Shown here: in pieces, positions 9,658 to 19,924 of the stretch | Numbering within the stretch: the stretch's first letter is position 1 | Layout: the number at the start of each line of letters is the position of its first letter | DNA from: Saccharina japonica | Taxonomy: Eukaryota > Sar > Phaeophyceae > Laminariales > Laminariaceae | Length of the DNA: 64,000 nucleotides | Assembly: GCA_008828725.1 (NCBI GenBank) | Contig: MEHQ01003742.1 | Span: forward strand, 1 to 64,000 | Direction: 5' to 3' | Notes under the pieces: model-generated | Database searches by the model: none | What the model was told of the DNA's origin: nothing | What the model saw: the letters and a program-made list of their open reading frames with translations, nothing else | Made by a program: the position numbers and the translations under genes

Positions 9658-11175
9658 GTGCACAACGCGGATCACAGTCAAGAGGCAGGATACAATCTGT
9701 CTACAACCGGTAAGAGCAAGGGTATAGTAGGTAGTCGTCTCTCTGGAATGAGCGGAAGTAATTATCCCGTCGTCCGATTGTGCGCAGCCAACAAAAAACC
9801 ATCGTTTTGCACAAGCTCCACCGCTTATAGCCGTAACACAGCGAGCGGGCTAGACCGTCCGGACCGTGCGGAGACCCGGTGTAAGCTGCCGAGTATATCA
9901 CGAGCCCGAAGCAACGACACAGCGTTGAGTGTGTTGGATAATAGTCACACCAAATATGAGTCACTGTCCGTTTCCAACGGGGCCAAGAGCGGGCCCGCTT
10001 CATCTGATCACTTGAAGTTAGAGAAATCCCCCACTGGTAGTAGTAGTAGCGCTCGGGGAGGTGAAAATAGGGGAGCGGTATCTGGCCCACCTAGCAAAGA
10101 CCGCGTGTTTTCCCCGCCGATAGTGGCAAAACTTACACGATGCGGTAACGGTGAGGGTGGAAACACCACAAATAGGGGAGCGGTAGCTGGCCCAACTAGC
10201 GAAGACCGCGTGTTTTCCCCGCCGATGGTGGCAAATCATACACAAAGCGGTAACCGTGGAAACACAAGAAAACAAGTACGGCTCACAATGGAGAAAGAAC
10301 GTACCACAGTAGATAGGATGCCGACCATATTTGAGCGAGACGCGGAAATTAGTCCGGCCGAATGTGTTGATGTACCCAACACGACCTCAAATGCACCGAG
10401 CACTAGTAGTAGTAGTAGGAGTAGTGGTAGTACGGAAGTTCAACACGGTGACTTCTCGAGTACGCCAGGTGCACCAGACAGTATACACGCCCTGGATCCC
10501 ACGCCACACCACAGCATTGACGCGAAACCTGTAACCTTCCCACCCCGCCCGGCACGTATCGCCAAGGGAGAACGCGCGGACTATCTGCCGGAGTTTACGC
10601 GAGCGGTCGGCGGCAGCGTGACGCTGGACAGACGGCGACACACGGCCCGTGCGCGTATCTTTGCGGGATCCAAGGCCACGCGCACGCAAGCTTGTACGGT
10701 ACTATTGGACACGGGAAGCCCAGCGACCTTCGTTCAGCGCAAGGTATGGCAACGTATGTTGGGGTGCGGGGCTGCGTCACCGGAGGGTTTAACAAAAATA
10801 GCAGAAAGGAAATGGGGGGGCTTCCATGGCATACCGTTGGTCACCTCTAGCAGAGTCCGGTTAAACGTAGAGATGGGGGGAGAGGTAGGAGTATTACCGG
10901 GGGAAAAACGCGTGCCAACGGTCTGTTTGGCCGTATACGCACACGTAGTCCCGGACGAGGCGATGACGCACGCAATATTGCTGGGTCGGGATGGATGGTC
11001 GGAATTTCCAATACGAAAATATGTCGATATAAACGAAAACGAAACCGTGGTCACCTTCACTGGAAGCGACAGTGCGTCTGCCAAAACGACTCAAAGATAT
11101 TCGGACTGGGTTAACAGTGCCGTAGGGTGGGTCGAACCGCACAGCAGCAGCGCCGTGGTCGTAGCACGATTTTGA
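9658..11175 (+). CDS. Gag C-terminal/linker region and aspartic protease
   Basis: Open frame in the same frame as gag. The coordinates begin at a GTG because the frame is only open there, so the true start is unknown. The first 300 residues are Ser/Thr/Gly-rich and contain a duplicated segment (RGAV.GP.S.DRVFSPP, residues about 140-165 and 176-200). The protease lies around residues 330-460, with the catalytic LLDTGSPATFV motif (Asp at 10708-10710) and a later ILLGRDGW, the second hallmark of retropepsins. The frame ends at TGA 11173-11175. The same frame stays open beyond it into RT, so this single stop separates PR from RT. It could be a mutation or a readthrough site. Confidence 0.8.
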   Translation: MHNADHSQEAGYNLSTTGKSKGIVGSRLSGMSGSNYPVVRLCAANKKPSFCTSSTAYSRNTASGLDRPDRAETRCKLPSISRARSNDTALSVLDNSHTKYESLSVSNGAKSGPASSDHLKLEKSPTGSSSSARGGENRGAVSGPPSKDRVFSPPIVAKLTRCGNGEGGNTTNRGAVAGPTSEDRVFSPPMVANHTQSGNRGNTRKQVRLTMEKERTTVDRMPTIFERDAEISPAECVDVPNTTSNAPSTSSSSRSSGSTEVQHGDFSSTPGAPDSIHALDPTPHHSIDAKPVTFPPRPARIAKGERADYLPEFTRAVGGSVTLDRRRHTARARIFAGSKATRTQACTVLLDTGSPATFVQRKVWQRMLGCGAASPEGLTKIAERKWGGFHGIPLVTSSRVRLNVEMGGEVGVLPGEKRVPTVCLAVYAHVVPDEAMTHAILLGRDGWSEFPIRKYVDINENETVVTFTGSDSASAKTTQRYSDWVNSAVGWVEPHSSSAVVVARF

Positions 11176-12240
11176 GGAAAGCATAGTACCATACCGAACG
11201 CCACCTCATGGGTTCAAATCGACATCACAAATACCGACGGAACAGCGGCAGCTGCCGGGATGTATTACATTCGATTCAAAGAGGGATGGTTACCTCGGGA
11301 AGCCATAGTAGAGGCCGGTACCTCCGAAATTCCGTTTAGACACGAGAAAGACACACCGTATTTAATGCAACCAGGCATGAAACTGGGTACCGGGGGTGCG
11401 CCCCTGGAAAAAAGTGACCTGGCTAAAGCTCAGTTCACGCCCACCCCGTCGGACACGGTTCATGTAGTAGACAATACAGCTCACAAGCAACCTTGCGAGC
11501 CGCCGGTAGCAGTTTTAGAGAGTTTGGACGAACCGCAACGCGCAGCGTTCGTCCGGTTGTGGCAGCGGGTGCCACCACACTTGCATGAAATAAGATTTGA
11601 CTTCGAAAAAACGTTGTGGACAGCAGCAGATATTTACGCCCTCGGTGACCTACTGTGTAGATACGAACACCGCTTTTCACATCACAGCACGGATTTAGGC
11701 CACGTCACCGTTGACCCGTTCCGCATTATACTCAAAAGTGACGCGCGTCCCGTAAAACAACGACCGTACCGCCACTCACCAGTTTTAGCGGCCAAGGTAC
11801 AAACCGAAATTGATAAGCTAGTACTGGTAGGAATACTACGACGCTCGTACTCCAACTGGTCCAGCCCACTCGTGGTCATTGCGAAATCTGACGGTAGAAT
11901 CAGAATAACGTGCAATTACAAGCGGGTCAACGAGCAATCCGTCATACCGGTCATGCCGCTGCCTACTGTAGACGACTTACTGGCTGATTTAGGAGGGGCC
12001 CACGTTTTTAGTACGATGGACCTGGTTAGCGGGTTTTACCAGTGCTCGACACACGAAGATTCAATTCCCATCACCGCGGTCTGCACACAATCCGGAAGCT
12101 GGGAATGGACCGTCATGCCGATGGGGCTTGCGTCCAGCCCGGGCTGGTTTCAGTCGATCATGCTCCGGGTATGTGAGGGTCTAGATAGGGTACGGTTGTT
12201 TATAGACGACATTGTCTGTTTTTTCGAAAACCGGTCGTGA
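11176..12240 (+). CDS. Reverse transcriptase, N-terminal and palm part
   Basis: Open frame continuing directly after the TGA at 11173; the first in-frame ATG is at 11260. The RT blocks are in order: KQRPYRHSP, ILRRSYSNWSSPLVVI, GRIRITCNYKRVNEQ, MPLPTVDDLLADLGGA, FSTMDLVSGFYQ, MPMGLASSPGWFQ and the catalytic LFIDDIVCF. The usual Y/V-x-D-D is F-I-D-D here. The frame then runs off in ENRS and stops at 12238. RT continues in the +1 frame from the six-T run at 12219-12224, so a one-base indel, or an assembly homopolymer error, splits the enzyme. Confidence 0.9.
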   Translation, partial: GKHSTIPNATSWVQIDITNTDGTAAAAGMYYIRFKEGWLPREAIVEAGTSEIPFRHEKDTPYLMQPGMKLGTGGAPLEKSDLAKAQFTPTPSDTVHVVDNTAHKQPCEPPVAVLESLDEPQRAAFVRLWQRVPPHLHEIRFDFEKTLWTAADIYALGDLLCRYEHRFSHHSTDLGHVTVDPFRIILKSDARPVKQRPYRHSPVLAAKVQTEIDKLVLVGILRRSYSNWSSPLVVIAKSDGRIRITCNYKRVNEQSVIPVMPLPTVDDLLADLGGAHVFSTMDLVSGFYQCSTHEDSIPITAVCTQSGSWEWTVMPMGLASSPGWFQSIMLRVCEGLDRVRLFIDDIVCFFENRS

Positions 12241-15200
12241 GCATGTTGAAGATTTGCGCCAGTTCTTTGAACGCCTCACCATTTTCGATTTGAAACTCGC
12301 GCCAAAGAAAGCACATCTAGGAGTTAAAGTGGTAATTTGTTTAGGTCACAGGGTCACCGCCGAAGGATTAGCCCCAAACCCGGGCAAGGTAGAAGCGCTA
12401 CTAAAAATGCCGATGCCCACGAACATCAGTCAGCTGCGCTCACTATTAGAAGCCGAAAGTTATTACCGGAAGTTTTTGCCCACAATGGCGGCCGAAACAA
12501 AGTCTCCAAACGTGTTGCTGAAGAAAGGGGTCCGATTCGAGTTCACCGCGGAACACACGCAAATAGTACAGACCTTGCTGGAAAAATTGTCGAGTCCCCA
12601 AGTTTTAGCTTTTCCGGACTTTTCGGCCGCCATCTCTGGTGATCGGCCATTCAGATTAATTACGGACGCGTCCATAGATGGTTTAGGCGCAGTAGTAGAA
12701 CAAGAACAGAGAGACGGCACAACCCGACCACTATGTTTTCTGAGCCGGGCGACACTCCCGAATGAGCGAAATTGGAGTGCCACCGAACTAGAGTGTGCAG
12801 CCATTGTGTGGGCAGTAAAGAAAAATCGTCCGCTGTTCTACGGTATACCCTTCATAGTAGTAAGCGACCACCAACCATTAAAGAACCTTGAGAGCCTGGC
12901 GGCGAAAGTTAACCGCGTCCAAAGATGGTACGACTTCTTGAGCGCGTACACCTACAAACTAGTGTACCGGCCAGGGCGCCTAAATGGTAACGCGGACCTC
13001 ATGTCCCGCTTGCCGCTGCCTGCCACTGACGAAGCAACTGGTCCCGCGCTCCGCCTGACCGACCCGACGGACGTTGATGTCTACTTTGTAGGGGCCAGCG
13101 GGGTACAGCCACGCTTGGGGAGACGGGTGGGGGCCAGCTTGGGTGGGCTGGGCCCGGAAATGGGGGGAGGTTTTGAGGAAGGGGAGAGAGAACACAGGCT
13201 GGCGCCGCGGACAACGGACGAGCAAGCGCAACTGTCATGGGAGCAGATGCAGAACGACCGAAAACGTGAGCAAAACCAGGCGAGCCCATCTGAGCGTGCG
13301 CGAGTATATGCGGTGCGCGACAACAGCCCATTAACTCATCCCGACGAAAGTAGAATAGTCAGCGGCCAGCTGGAACCAGGCCTGATAGTACACGCATGGC
13401 CAATGACCAAAGAGGGTCGAGAGCTTTTAGGCTCCAGGTCTAAGCAAGATGTAGCAGTAATAATCCAGGATGGGGGGGGTAGTAGTGCCGGGGGGGCGGC
13501 AGGCGGCGGTCACCTAGAAACGGAGCTAGATACGCACGACGAAGAATTTACCAGTGACGCGGCATGCGCGTTCGGCGAAAAATTATGCCAGAAAACGGTA
13601 CAGGACTGGGCGACAGCCCAAAGCAAGGACGAAACCGCGCATCTAGCAATAACGTGTATAGCAAACGACACACCGAGCAATGAGATACCGGAGGACGGGT
13701 TAAGCCCGAGAATAGACGCGCAAGAAGTTAAAAGACTAATATCACAGGGAGAACTAATGGAACTGCCCAACTCCGAAAAATTATTGGTCCGGCGTCCGTC
13801 GCGTGTTCCGGTGGAGCGTCCAGGTAGACACCCCGGACAGTATGAGAGGTTGTTGGGAGACGAGCCGGTGAGGACGTATGTGCCACTGCTGCTGCGACCG
13901 TGGGTGATGGACTGTGCACACAAGGAGGCAGTTCACTTGGGCGAAAAGGTGACACTTGGGTTGTTACAGAGATTCTATTGGTGGATTGGCATGGCCGAGA
14001 GTGTAAAATGGTGGATACGTAGGTGCTATAACTGCCAGGCCAGAAAAAGCGCCAGACAAACAGTGCGTTGGCCTCTAATATCCATTCCCTTGCCGAGTAG
14101 ACCGGGACAGATGGTAGCGTTTGATCTTTTAGGACCCCTGCCGACAACGGCGAGAGGCAACGCATATGTATTTTTAGTGGTAGATTTGTTTAGTCGGCAC
14201 GCAGAGGCGTACGCAATAACGAAAGCGGAGAAAAACACGGAAGGTTGTGCCGCTCGGTTGGTACACGATTACATTCCGCGGTGGGGATGCCCGCACACGT
14301 TTCTGTCCGATCGGGGTACGGAATTCGTGTCAGTGGTATGTAGGGGGGTTTTCAAGATGTTGGGTTCTGTAAAAAAATATACGAGCTCATACCACCCCCA
14401 AACGAACGGTATGGTAGAGAGGTTGAACCACACCTTATGTCAAATGTTGGCGAACCTCATAGCGGATGACCAAAAGAACTGGGATACGATGCTTCTACAC
14501 GCCATTGCCGCCCATAATAACAACGTGAGCAGGGGCACGTGCTTGGCGCCCAATGAAGTACACATAGGTAGGTATCCCAGGTTGCCGATGACCATTCTAG
14601 AAGGTAGTGGCGCCAAAGGCCACCAGAGCGCGAAACGGGACCAACTCGATTATCTAGAATTGATGCGTGACCGACAGGTGCGAGCGTATGAACTGGTAAG
14701 GGAAGAGGATAGGCGGATAAAAGCAAAACATCAAGCCGCAAATGACGAAATCGACAAAATGATGAACAACAAAACTAGGTTCGAAATTGGGGACTGGGCG
14801 TGGGTTTATGACGACCATAGTACCATCACGGGGGGGGGGAAACACGTTATCAAGCCGACAGAGGGCAGCTCAAACGTGAAGGCGTTCACACTGGTTAGCA
14901 AACTCGCAAACTGTTGGACAGGCCCCTATAAAATCCTGTTCGTGGGGCCAGGTAAAATGGACGACGGACGCGAGGTAGGACCGAAACTAATATTGTTAGA
15001 CATCCGATCGGACGAGCCCGGCCACAAAGGAATCAACGCGCGGGTATCGGTTCACCGTTGCAAGAAGTGTTTCAACCCCCACGGAGGGGCAACCGCGCCA
15101 CGATTTTTGCCATGGGCCATGAGCAATTACGTACTGAACAAATATTCGGAGATTTCACCCCCGTTCCACCTGACGGCGGACGATGTGACCGCAGAGTTAG

Positions 15201-15784
15201 ACACCCACCGCGTGACGCCGCAAAAACTAACGAAGCATCGACTAACGAGAGGGCTGGGCGGGAAAGTCGCGGTGCAATATTACACGTATTGGGAGGATTT
15301 AGAGCGCCCCACATGGGAGCACGAGGAGGAAATAGAGCAGTACGGGAGTTTGGTATCTAGCTACTGGGCTGGCGAACCCGTGCAGGTTAAAGGGGAGAAC
15401 GCGAAATACCGCAGATACAGAGTCCAAGTGGCTAAGAGGGCCATAGCCTGTGCAAAGGGCGAGAGACACGTGCTGCAAGGGTATTTTCTTTGTTGTGACA
15501 CTAGAGAGCGGCCGGGCCTGTATTCACCTGATATCGTCGGTTCGTACATCTATTTTAATACGACCCTAACAGGCTGGCAGCTGGCAAGGGTGGTGGGGAT
15601 AGCGGAGGACGCGGAGAGCGTGACCCTCCCACACACAATCAAGATGCTGGATCTGGGGAAGCAGTACAATGTACATCTGTCAGCGTCAACACTATCAACC
15701 GTCAGCGAGGAGCAAGGAGCTTGGTGCTGGCACGCGCACCGCCGGACACGGAGCGTCAAGAACTACACGGCATCACTGGATTAG
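12212..15784 (+). CDS. Pol: RT C-terminus, RNase H, integrase, chromodomain
   Basis: This frame continues pol after the T-run shift; the ATG at 12212 is not a biological start. Order: RT thumb/connection (KTGREHVEDLRQFFERL, KCxH-like GHRVT, residues 5-60); RNase H (LITDASIDGLGAVV, ATELECAAIVWA, VVSDHQPLKNL, about 145-245) with the D-E-D set; an acidic/Gln-rich linker (about 270-500); the integrase HHCC zinc finger (H at AHKEAVHLG, CYNCQ); and the integrase core (FDLLGP, LSDRGTEF, NGMVERLN; D,D-35-E). A GPYKILFV segment and a chromodomain-like YYTYWEDLERPTWEHEEEIE follow (15270-15360). About 135 more residues of unknown type come after the chromodomain. The frame ends at TAG 15782-15784. Confidence 0.92.
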   Translation: MSVFSKTGREHVEDLRQFFERLTIFDLKLAPKKAHLGVKVVICLGHRVTAEGLAPNPGKVEALLKMPMPTNISQLRSLLEAESYYRKFLPTMAAETKSPNVLLKKGVRFEFTAEHTQIVQTLLEKLSSPQVLAFPDFSAAISGDRPFRLITDASIDGLGAVVEQEQRDGTTRPLCFLSRATLPNERNWSATELECAAIVWAVKKNRPLFYGIPFIVVSDHQPLKNLESLAAKVNRVQRWYDFLSAYTYKLVYRPGRLNGNADLMSRLPLPATDEATGPALRLTDPTDVDVYFVGASGVQPRLGRRVGASLGGLGPEMGGGFEEGEREHRLAPRTTDEQAQLSWEQMQNDRKREQNQASPSERARVYAVRDNSPLTHPDESRIVSGQLEPGLIVHAWPMTKEGRELLGSRSKQDVAVIIQDGGGSSAGGAAGGGHLETELDTHDEEFTSDAACAFGEKLCQKTVQDWATAQSKDETAHLAITCIANDTPSNEIPEDGLSPRIDAQEVKRLISQGELMELPNSEKLLVRRPSRVPVERPGRHPGQYERLLGDEPVRTYVPLLLRPWVMDCAHKEAVHLGEKVTLGLLQRFYWWIGMAESVKWWIRRCYNCQARKSARQTVRWPLISIPLPSRPGQMVAFDLLGPLPTTARGNAYVFLVVDLFSRHAEAYAITKAEKNTEGCAARLVHDYIPRWGCPHTFLSDRGTEFVSVVCRGVFKMLGSVKKYTSSYHPQTNGMVERLNHTLCQMLANLIADDQKNWDTMLLHAIAAHNNNVSRGTCLAPNEVHIGRYPRLPMTILEGSGAKGHQSAKRDQLDYLELMRDRQVRAYELVREEDRRIKAKHQAANDEIDKMMNNKTRFEIGDWAWVYDDHSTITGGGKHVIKPTEGSSNVKAFTLVSKLANCWTGPYKILFVGPGKMDDGREVGPKLILLDIRSDEPGHKGINARVSVHRCKKCFNPHGGATAPRFLPWAMSNYVLNKYSEISPPFHLTADDVTAELDTHRVTPQKLTKHRLTRGLGGKVAVQYYTYWEDLERPTWEHEEEIEQYGSLVSSYWAGEPVQVKGENAKYRRYRVQVAKRAIACAKGERHVLQGYFLCCDTRERPGLYSPDIVGSYIYFNTTLTGWQLARVVGIAEDAESVTLPHTIKMLDLGKQYNVHLSASTLSTVSEEQGAWCWHAHRRTRSVKNYTASLD

Positions 15785-16655
15785 GGCGGGCGCGGGACGT
15801 AAAATATTGGGCTGGGGGGGTGGCAGTACGTGAGATTTATCTGGGAATCGCACGTACAATGCCAGGGGGTAAGCGTATTGGGTCGGGGGAACGGCTGTAC
15901 GAGGGAATTATCCGGTAATTCGCGCGTATCATGCCAAGTGGTAGGAGTACGGGGTTGGGGACCGGCACATAGGGTGTTTTTTTTTATGCCACCATAAGCG
16001 ACATGCCGGGGGACAGAGTATGGGGATGGGAGAACGGCAGATAGGGTATTCTTTAATGCCACCATAAGACCATGCCGGGTAATCGACGAGTAATAAGCAG
16101 AATGGTTGGGGACCGGCACATAGGGTGCTTTTCAATGCCACCATAAGCGACATGCCGGGGGACAGAGTATGGGGATGGGAGAACGGCAGATAGGGTATTC
16201 TTTAATGCCACCATAAGACCATGCCGGGTAATCGACGGGTAATAATCATAGCGGTTGGGGGACAGGAAATATGAGTAACAAGCAGGTTAACCGTGGTCGG
16301 CGTAGGTTGGTTGACACTATACATTGGTCGGGATTTTTTTCATAGGTTGCTAACACTATACAATGGTTGGGATTGTTTTTTAGGGTTGCTAACATTATAC
16401 AATGGTTGGGAGTTTTGGCAGGGTGGTAGGTTTACTGACACTGCACAATGGTTGGGAGTTTTTTGGGGACGCCATGATAGGTTGGTTAACACTGTACAAT
16501 GGTTGGGATTTTTTTTTCTGGCACGAGGAGTATTTATTTTTTCTGGGTGACGCAGTTGATATGGCAGTTTTTTTTTCCCTGTGACCGACAATCTCATGAC
16601 CGGTTGTTGTTCCACCGCGCACCCTCTGGGGCGGCGGTGGACCTGGGTGGGCTAT
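15785..16655. repeat. Tandem repeats between pol and the 3' LTR
   Basis: Two arrays. First, two copies of a 151-base unit (from 15960 and 16111) carrying gaccggcacatagggtg and atgccaccataag. Second, about five degenerate 40-55-base units (16305-16520) carrying aacactatacaatggttggga followed by a T run. Just before the 3' LTR is G/T-rich sequence (gacctgggtgggctat), a poor polypurine tract. No coding sequence. Confidence 0.8.
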
Positions 16656-17305
16656 TGTGGTGAGATTGGGTTTCAGTAGCATTGCGAGGCAGTTCGGAGT
16701 ACGGGACTAGGGGACGAGTCAGCCTCCGGTAGCAGACGATAGCAGACAGAGGCACATGGAGACTGACTTGGGCAAATGCGGTAAGCGAAGCTGACGTACG
16801 AGTACGTCAGAGCACGCACGGTTACCGAAATACTAACAAATGCAGGGGTAGATAATACGGTAGTCTGCTCGGTGCAATATAAGGGGGTACGAGTACACAG
16901 AATCACAAGAACTAGAGTCGGGTCGCAGGAGCACAGCAGCAGCAGGGCCGAGCTGCACAGAGACGAGCAGGTTAGACGAGAGATGACTGAGAGGCCGGGT
17001 AGATCTAGATTAGGCGAAGAGTAACCTACGAGTAGAGTAGGGGGCCGGTGATTGGACAGAGAGAGTACGCAGCGAGTGGGTACTTGAACAGTAACGTAGA
17101 CTAAATGGGTTCGCTACACCAGCCCCATCGATTCAGTCTTCCTTCCAGCCTTGCTTTCCACCTGGCTTGAGATAATAAACATAATTTTCTACTTCTTTCT
17201 TCTCCTTGAACCTGACCACTGTCTACGTCTTCCTGAACCAACTAAACTCTGAAGGTCTTCCCCTTCAGTCTCGAGTGAACCGGACTACCAAAGTCCCTTT
17301 CTACA
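16656..17305 (+). repeat. 3' LTR
   Basis: 650 bases, same ends as the 5' LTR. Substitutions are seen at the aggaAca/aggaGca, gctA/gctG, ctgaT/ctgaG, catC/cataA, ggaT/ggaC and aaGg/aaAg positions, about six in all. Confidence 0.93.
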
Positions 17306-18040
17306 AGATCGTACAGGGGGAGTTTCACAGTAGCTGCGAGGCGGTGCCAAGTCGGAACGCCTCCCCTGAGTTAATGGCCAGAATTTGGGACGTTCAAGGC
17401 CCAGAGCACGCCCCACGGGCCTCGGCCGGGCCCCGCACTTGCGCCGTGGCGTACACGCGGCCCCCCTGCGTGCCCCGCAGCCGACAGCGCGTGAAACGAC
17501 CCGCGGCCGGAGATGAAAAGTGAAAGTGTTCCGGGAAAACGTCGATTTGGTACCTATACATATGATCCCGATATGATACTCATACGCGCCGTCGTGTTTT
17601 GTGTGATTTGATAACAAAGAAACCGTCGTTCACCCAAGTTGACCAAAAGCAATAACAGAAACCAGATCACCATGAAAAATGCCCGATATCGGATCGTGTC
17701 AGAAGAGAGACTCGACAATCGCAAAAAACGAGGGAACGAAGCAAGAGGGTACGCGAGCCCCTAGCGCCTGGCTCACGAGCACACGCAAGTCGCTGTCCGG
17801 TGCAAACTCACAGAAAAAACAGCAAGAAGCAACACTGCTGTTATATTGATGATGTACTGCCGCTGCCATTGTTGGTGTATCATAGTTTGGCTCGTAGATA
17901 TGTACCAGCCATGCAGGTACGTTTCAGAGTGTTGTGTGTATCTGGCCTTATCATTCTGGCCGGAAAAGTAAAGAATGTTTGGATATTAATGTAAATGTAT
18001 TACAGGTTCTTACATTTCCGAACAGAGTGGTGGTAGTTTA
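17306..18040. other. Flank of the LTR element, CG-rich then AT-rich, no gene
   Basis: 17330-17520 is CG-rich, with open frames on both strands but no domain. 17530-18040 is AT-richer. Near 18010 begins a segment (ccgaacagagtgg) that recurs at 18755, the left edge of the next repeat. Confidence 0.4.
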
Positions 18041-19110
18041 ACAAATCCGAACATCGTATGATACAAAAGAGTGCGATCGTTTCGTGCACCCACAGACCTG
18101 TGCTGTGCTGCACCAGCACCGAGCCCCACGTCCTGTGTGTAAACGTATTATACTACACAGCAGCAAGCAGCAGTACCGTAGGACTACGAGCACTGCTGCT
18201 GCTGTCGCTGCTGTGTCACGACCTGGTACGTACGAAGAGTATGCATGATACGTACCTACGTCAAGTATACTTCAACACGAACGCACGCGTGCTTGCATTT
18301 TCGAAACGTATAATCTACGGGTACAGCAGCGCGTACGGGGACGAGTTTGCGCGGGGAGATAAAAGGGTACGTATCCGCATGCAGATCTGGTGATGTAGCA
18401 GTATGCCGTGATACACTCATCAGGCCACCCTGCTGCACGATAATAGATAGGCCCCAACGGCGTCACGCTGCTGCTGTTGGTTAAGCGCATGTCCGAAGTA
18501 TATGCTCGACGTGCCGTCCGATCGATCCCCTCCTTGTAGCGTGCGCGTGTGTTCTCTTGCTGCATGTGCCCTCTTTGAAATACATGCAGGCTGAAATATT
18601 CGTAATTGCTCGTTATTCATAAGGCGACAGTGTGTGCCGAAGGCGGGGCGTTTTCCGCGAGTGCTCAGGGTTTTTTTTAAAGCGCACAGAATTCGTGAAG
18701 CGGGTTTCAAGATGCCGGAAATAATAGTGAATAACGTTTGGAACTTTGCATTTTTTTCAGAACAGAGTGGTACTTGAAAAAATTCGAGCATCTTATATAT
18801 GAAAGAGTGCGACCGTTTCGAGCACCCACAGACATGTGATGCACCAGCACGCGAGCCCTACGTCCTGTGTGTAGACGTATGATACGACACAGCAGCAAGC
18901 AGCAGCGTAGGATCACGAGTACTGCTGCTGTTCTCGCTGCTGTATCACGACCTGGTACGCACGAAGAGTATGCATGATACGTACCTGGTATACTTCAACA
19001 CGTACGTGCTTGTTGTACTTCGGAAGGTATAGTCTACAAGTACAACAGCACAGTGTGTGCGAACGGAAACCAGTGTTGCGCGGGGAGATAAAGATATATG
19101 TGATGATCTG
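18041..19110. repeat. Direct repeat pair of a CAG-rich dispersed family
   Basis: 18055-18310 and 18800-19060 share gagtgcga(t/c)cgtttcg, cacccacagac, a cagcagcaagcagcag run, tcacgacctggtacg(t/c)acg and gaagagtatgcatgatacgt in the same order. The family recurs inverted at 21530-21830. 18370-18620 is a further module related to 20600-20830. No gene. Confidence 0.7.
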
Positions 19111-19119
19111 GAACCGCTT

Positions 19120-19620
19120 ACGTCCTTGCGGACTTACTTCGGGTCACTTCGATTCAGACCGAGAACAATCGGATTCCCTTTTGGAGCCCTCCCGATCGCT
19201 TTCTCGCCCCCTCTTCTCGAGAGTCGCGTCTCTGAGCCTCCGACCCTCATTTCCCCCCGCGCGCAGTCTCGGGCCGCGCGCCGCCACCGAGGGCAGCGAC
19301 CTTCAGCCCGCACGCTCTTGCGAGACGGCGGGACATCGGCACTTTTTCTTCGAGGCAAGAAGGTTATTCGCGGGACGTCGAGGTTGTTTCTTCGAAGTAG
19401 CAAGATTATTTTGAGGTCGTTTATTGGAGATACTCGTACTCGTAGCGAGGTTATATGTACCTTTTACCTGTCTTGTTCCAGGATCTTGGGTTTTTTTTCG
19501 GTCGCGAGGCTCTTTTCTTCGGTAGCTCGGTCTCGCAAATGCGACTACCTACTCCCAACTACCTCTCTGAGCGGGCTTTAGACCCTTCCACCCCTTCGGC
19601 CTTGCTTCGTCGGGATACGA
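19120..19620 (+). repeat. CG-rich dispersed repeat, direct copy at 41000-41470
   Basis: Shared landmarks in order: a ttcagaccg region, ctctc(g/t)cg stretches, gagacggcgggacatcg, a ttcctc/ttcttcga block, agctcggtctcgcaaatgcg and cccttccaccccntcggcc followed by ttgcttcg. The open frames crossing it are repeat-derived. Confidence 0.7.
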
Positions 19621-19924
19621 GTACAGCAGTACTACACCAGCAAGCACAGCAGTCTTTGTATAGTACTACAGTAAGTAGTAGTACAGTAGTACAATAATAC
19701 GATAACAAAAAGTTCAGCCGACTTCATCTCGGGTGGAGTCATACTACTGTTGTACGAGCTACGAGTAGTATTAATAATTGTGTACGTAAAACAACAGCGT
19801 AGTACCAGGTACGAAAGTACTGCGGTACGTATATACGATGTAGCGAGCAGCTGGTCTGTAGTACTCCTGCTGCTGCAGTAGTACGTACTGCTGTACAGCA
19901 GTACTACTGCTGTGGTTGTATAAT
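19621..19924. other. GTAC/CAG-rich filler
   Basis: Dense agtagtac, tactgctg and gtacgta motifs. No gene or RNA. Confidence 0.5.

Larger units (their letters stand above)
8111..17305 (+). mobile_element. Ty3/Gypsy chromodomain LTR retrotransposon
   Basis: Complete 9.2-kb LTR element: 650-base LTRs at both ends, a tRNA primer site 4 bases inside the 5' LTR, a short gag, then protease, reverse transcriptase, RNase H, integrase and a chromodomain. The order PR-RT-RH-IN plus a chromodomain after integrase is that of chromovirus-type Ty3/Gypsy elements. The LTRs start TG and end CA and differ at about six positions, so insertion was fairly recent. The coding region is broken by an in-frame TGA (11173) and a +1 shift near 12219-12224. 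No convincing target-site duplication is seen: ttcgt precedes the 5' LTR and agatcgt follows the 3' LTR. Confidence 0.93.

Noticed and set aside
12212..12240. Programmed -1 frameshift at TTTTTTC in pol
   Set aside because: The heptamer resembles a slippery site, but the downstream frame needed for pol is +1 relative to RT, not -1. An extra T is the simpler explanation.
8106..17312. Target-site duplication of the LTR element
   Set aside because: ttcgt before the 5' LTR and agatcgt after the 3' LTR share only tcgt at different distances, so no clean duplication can be claimed.
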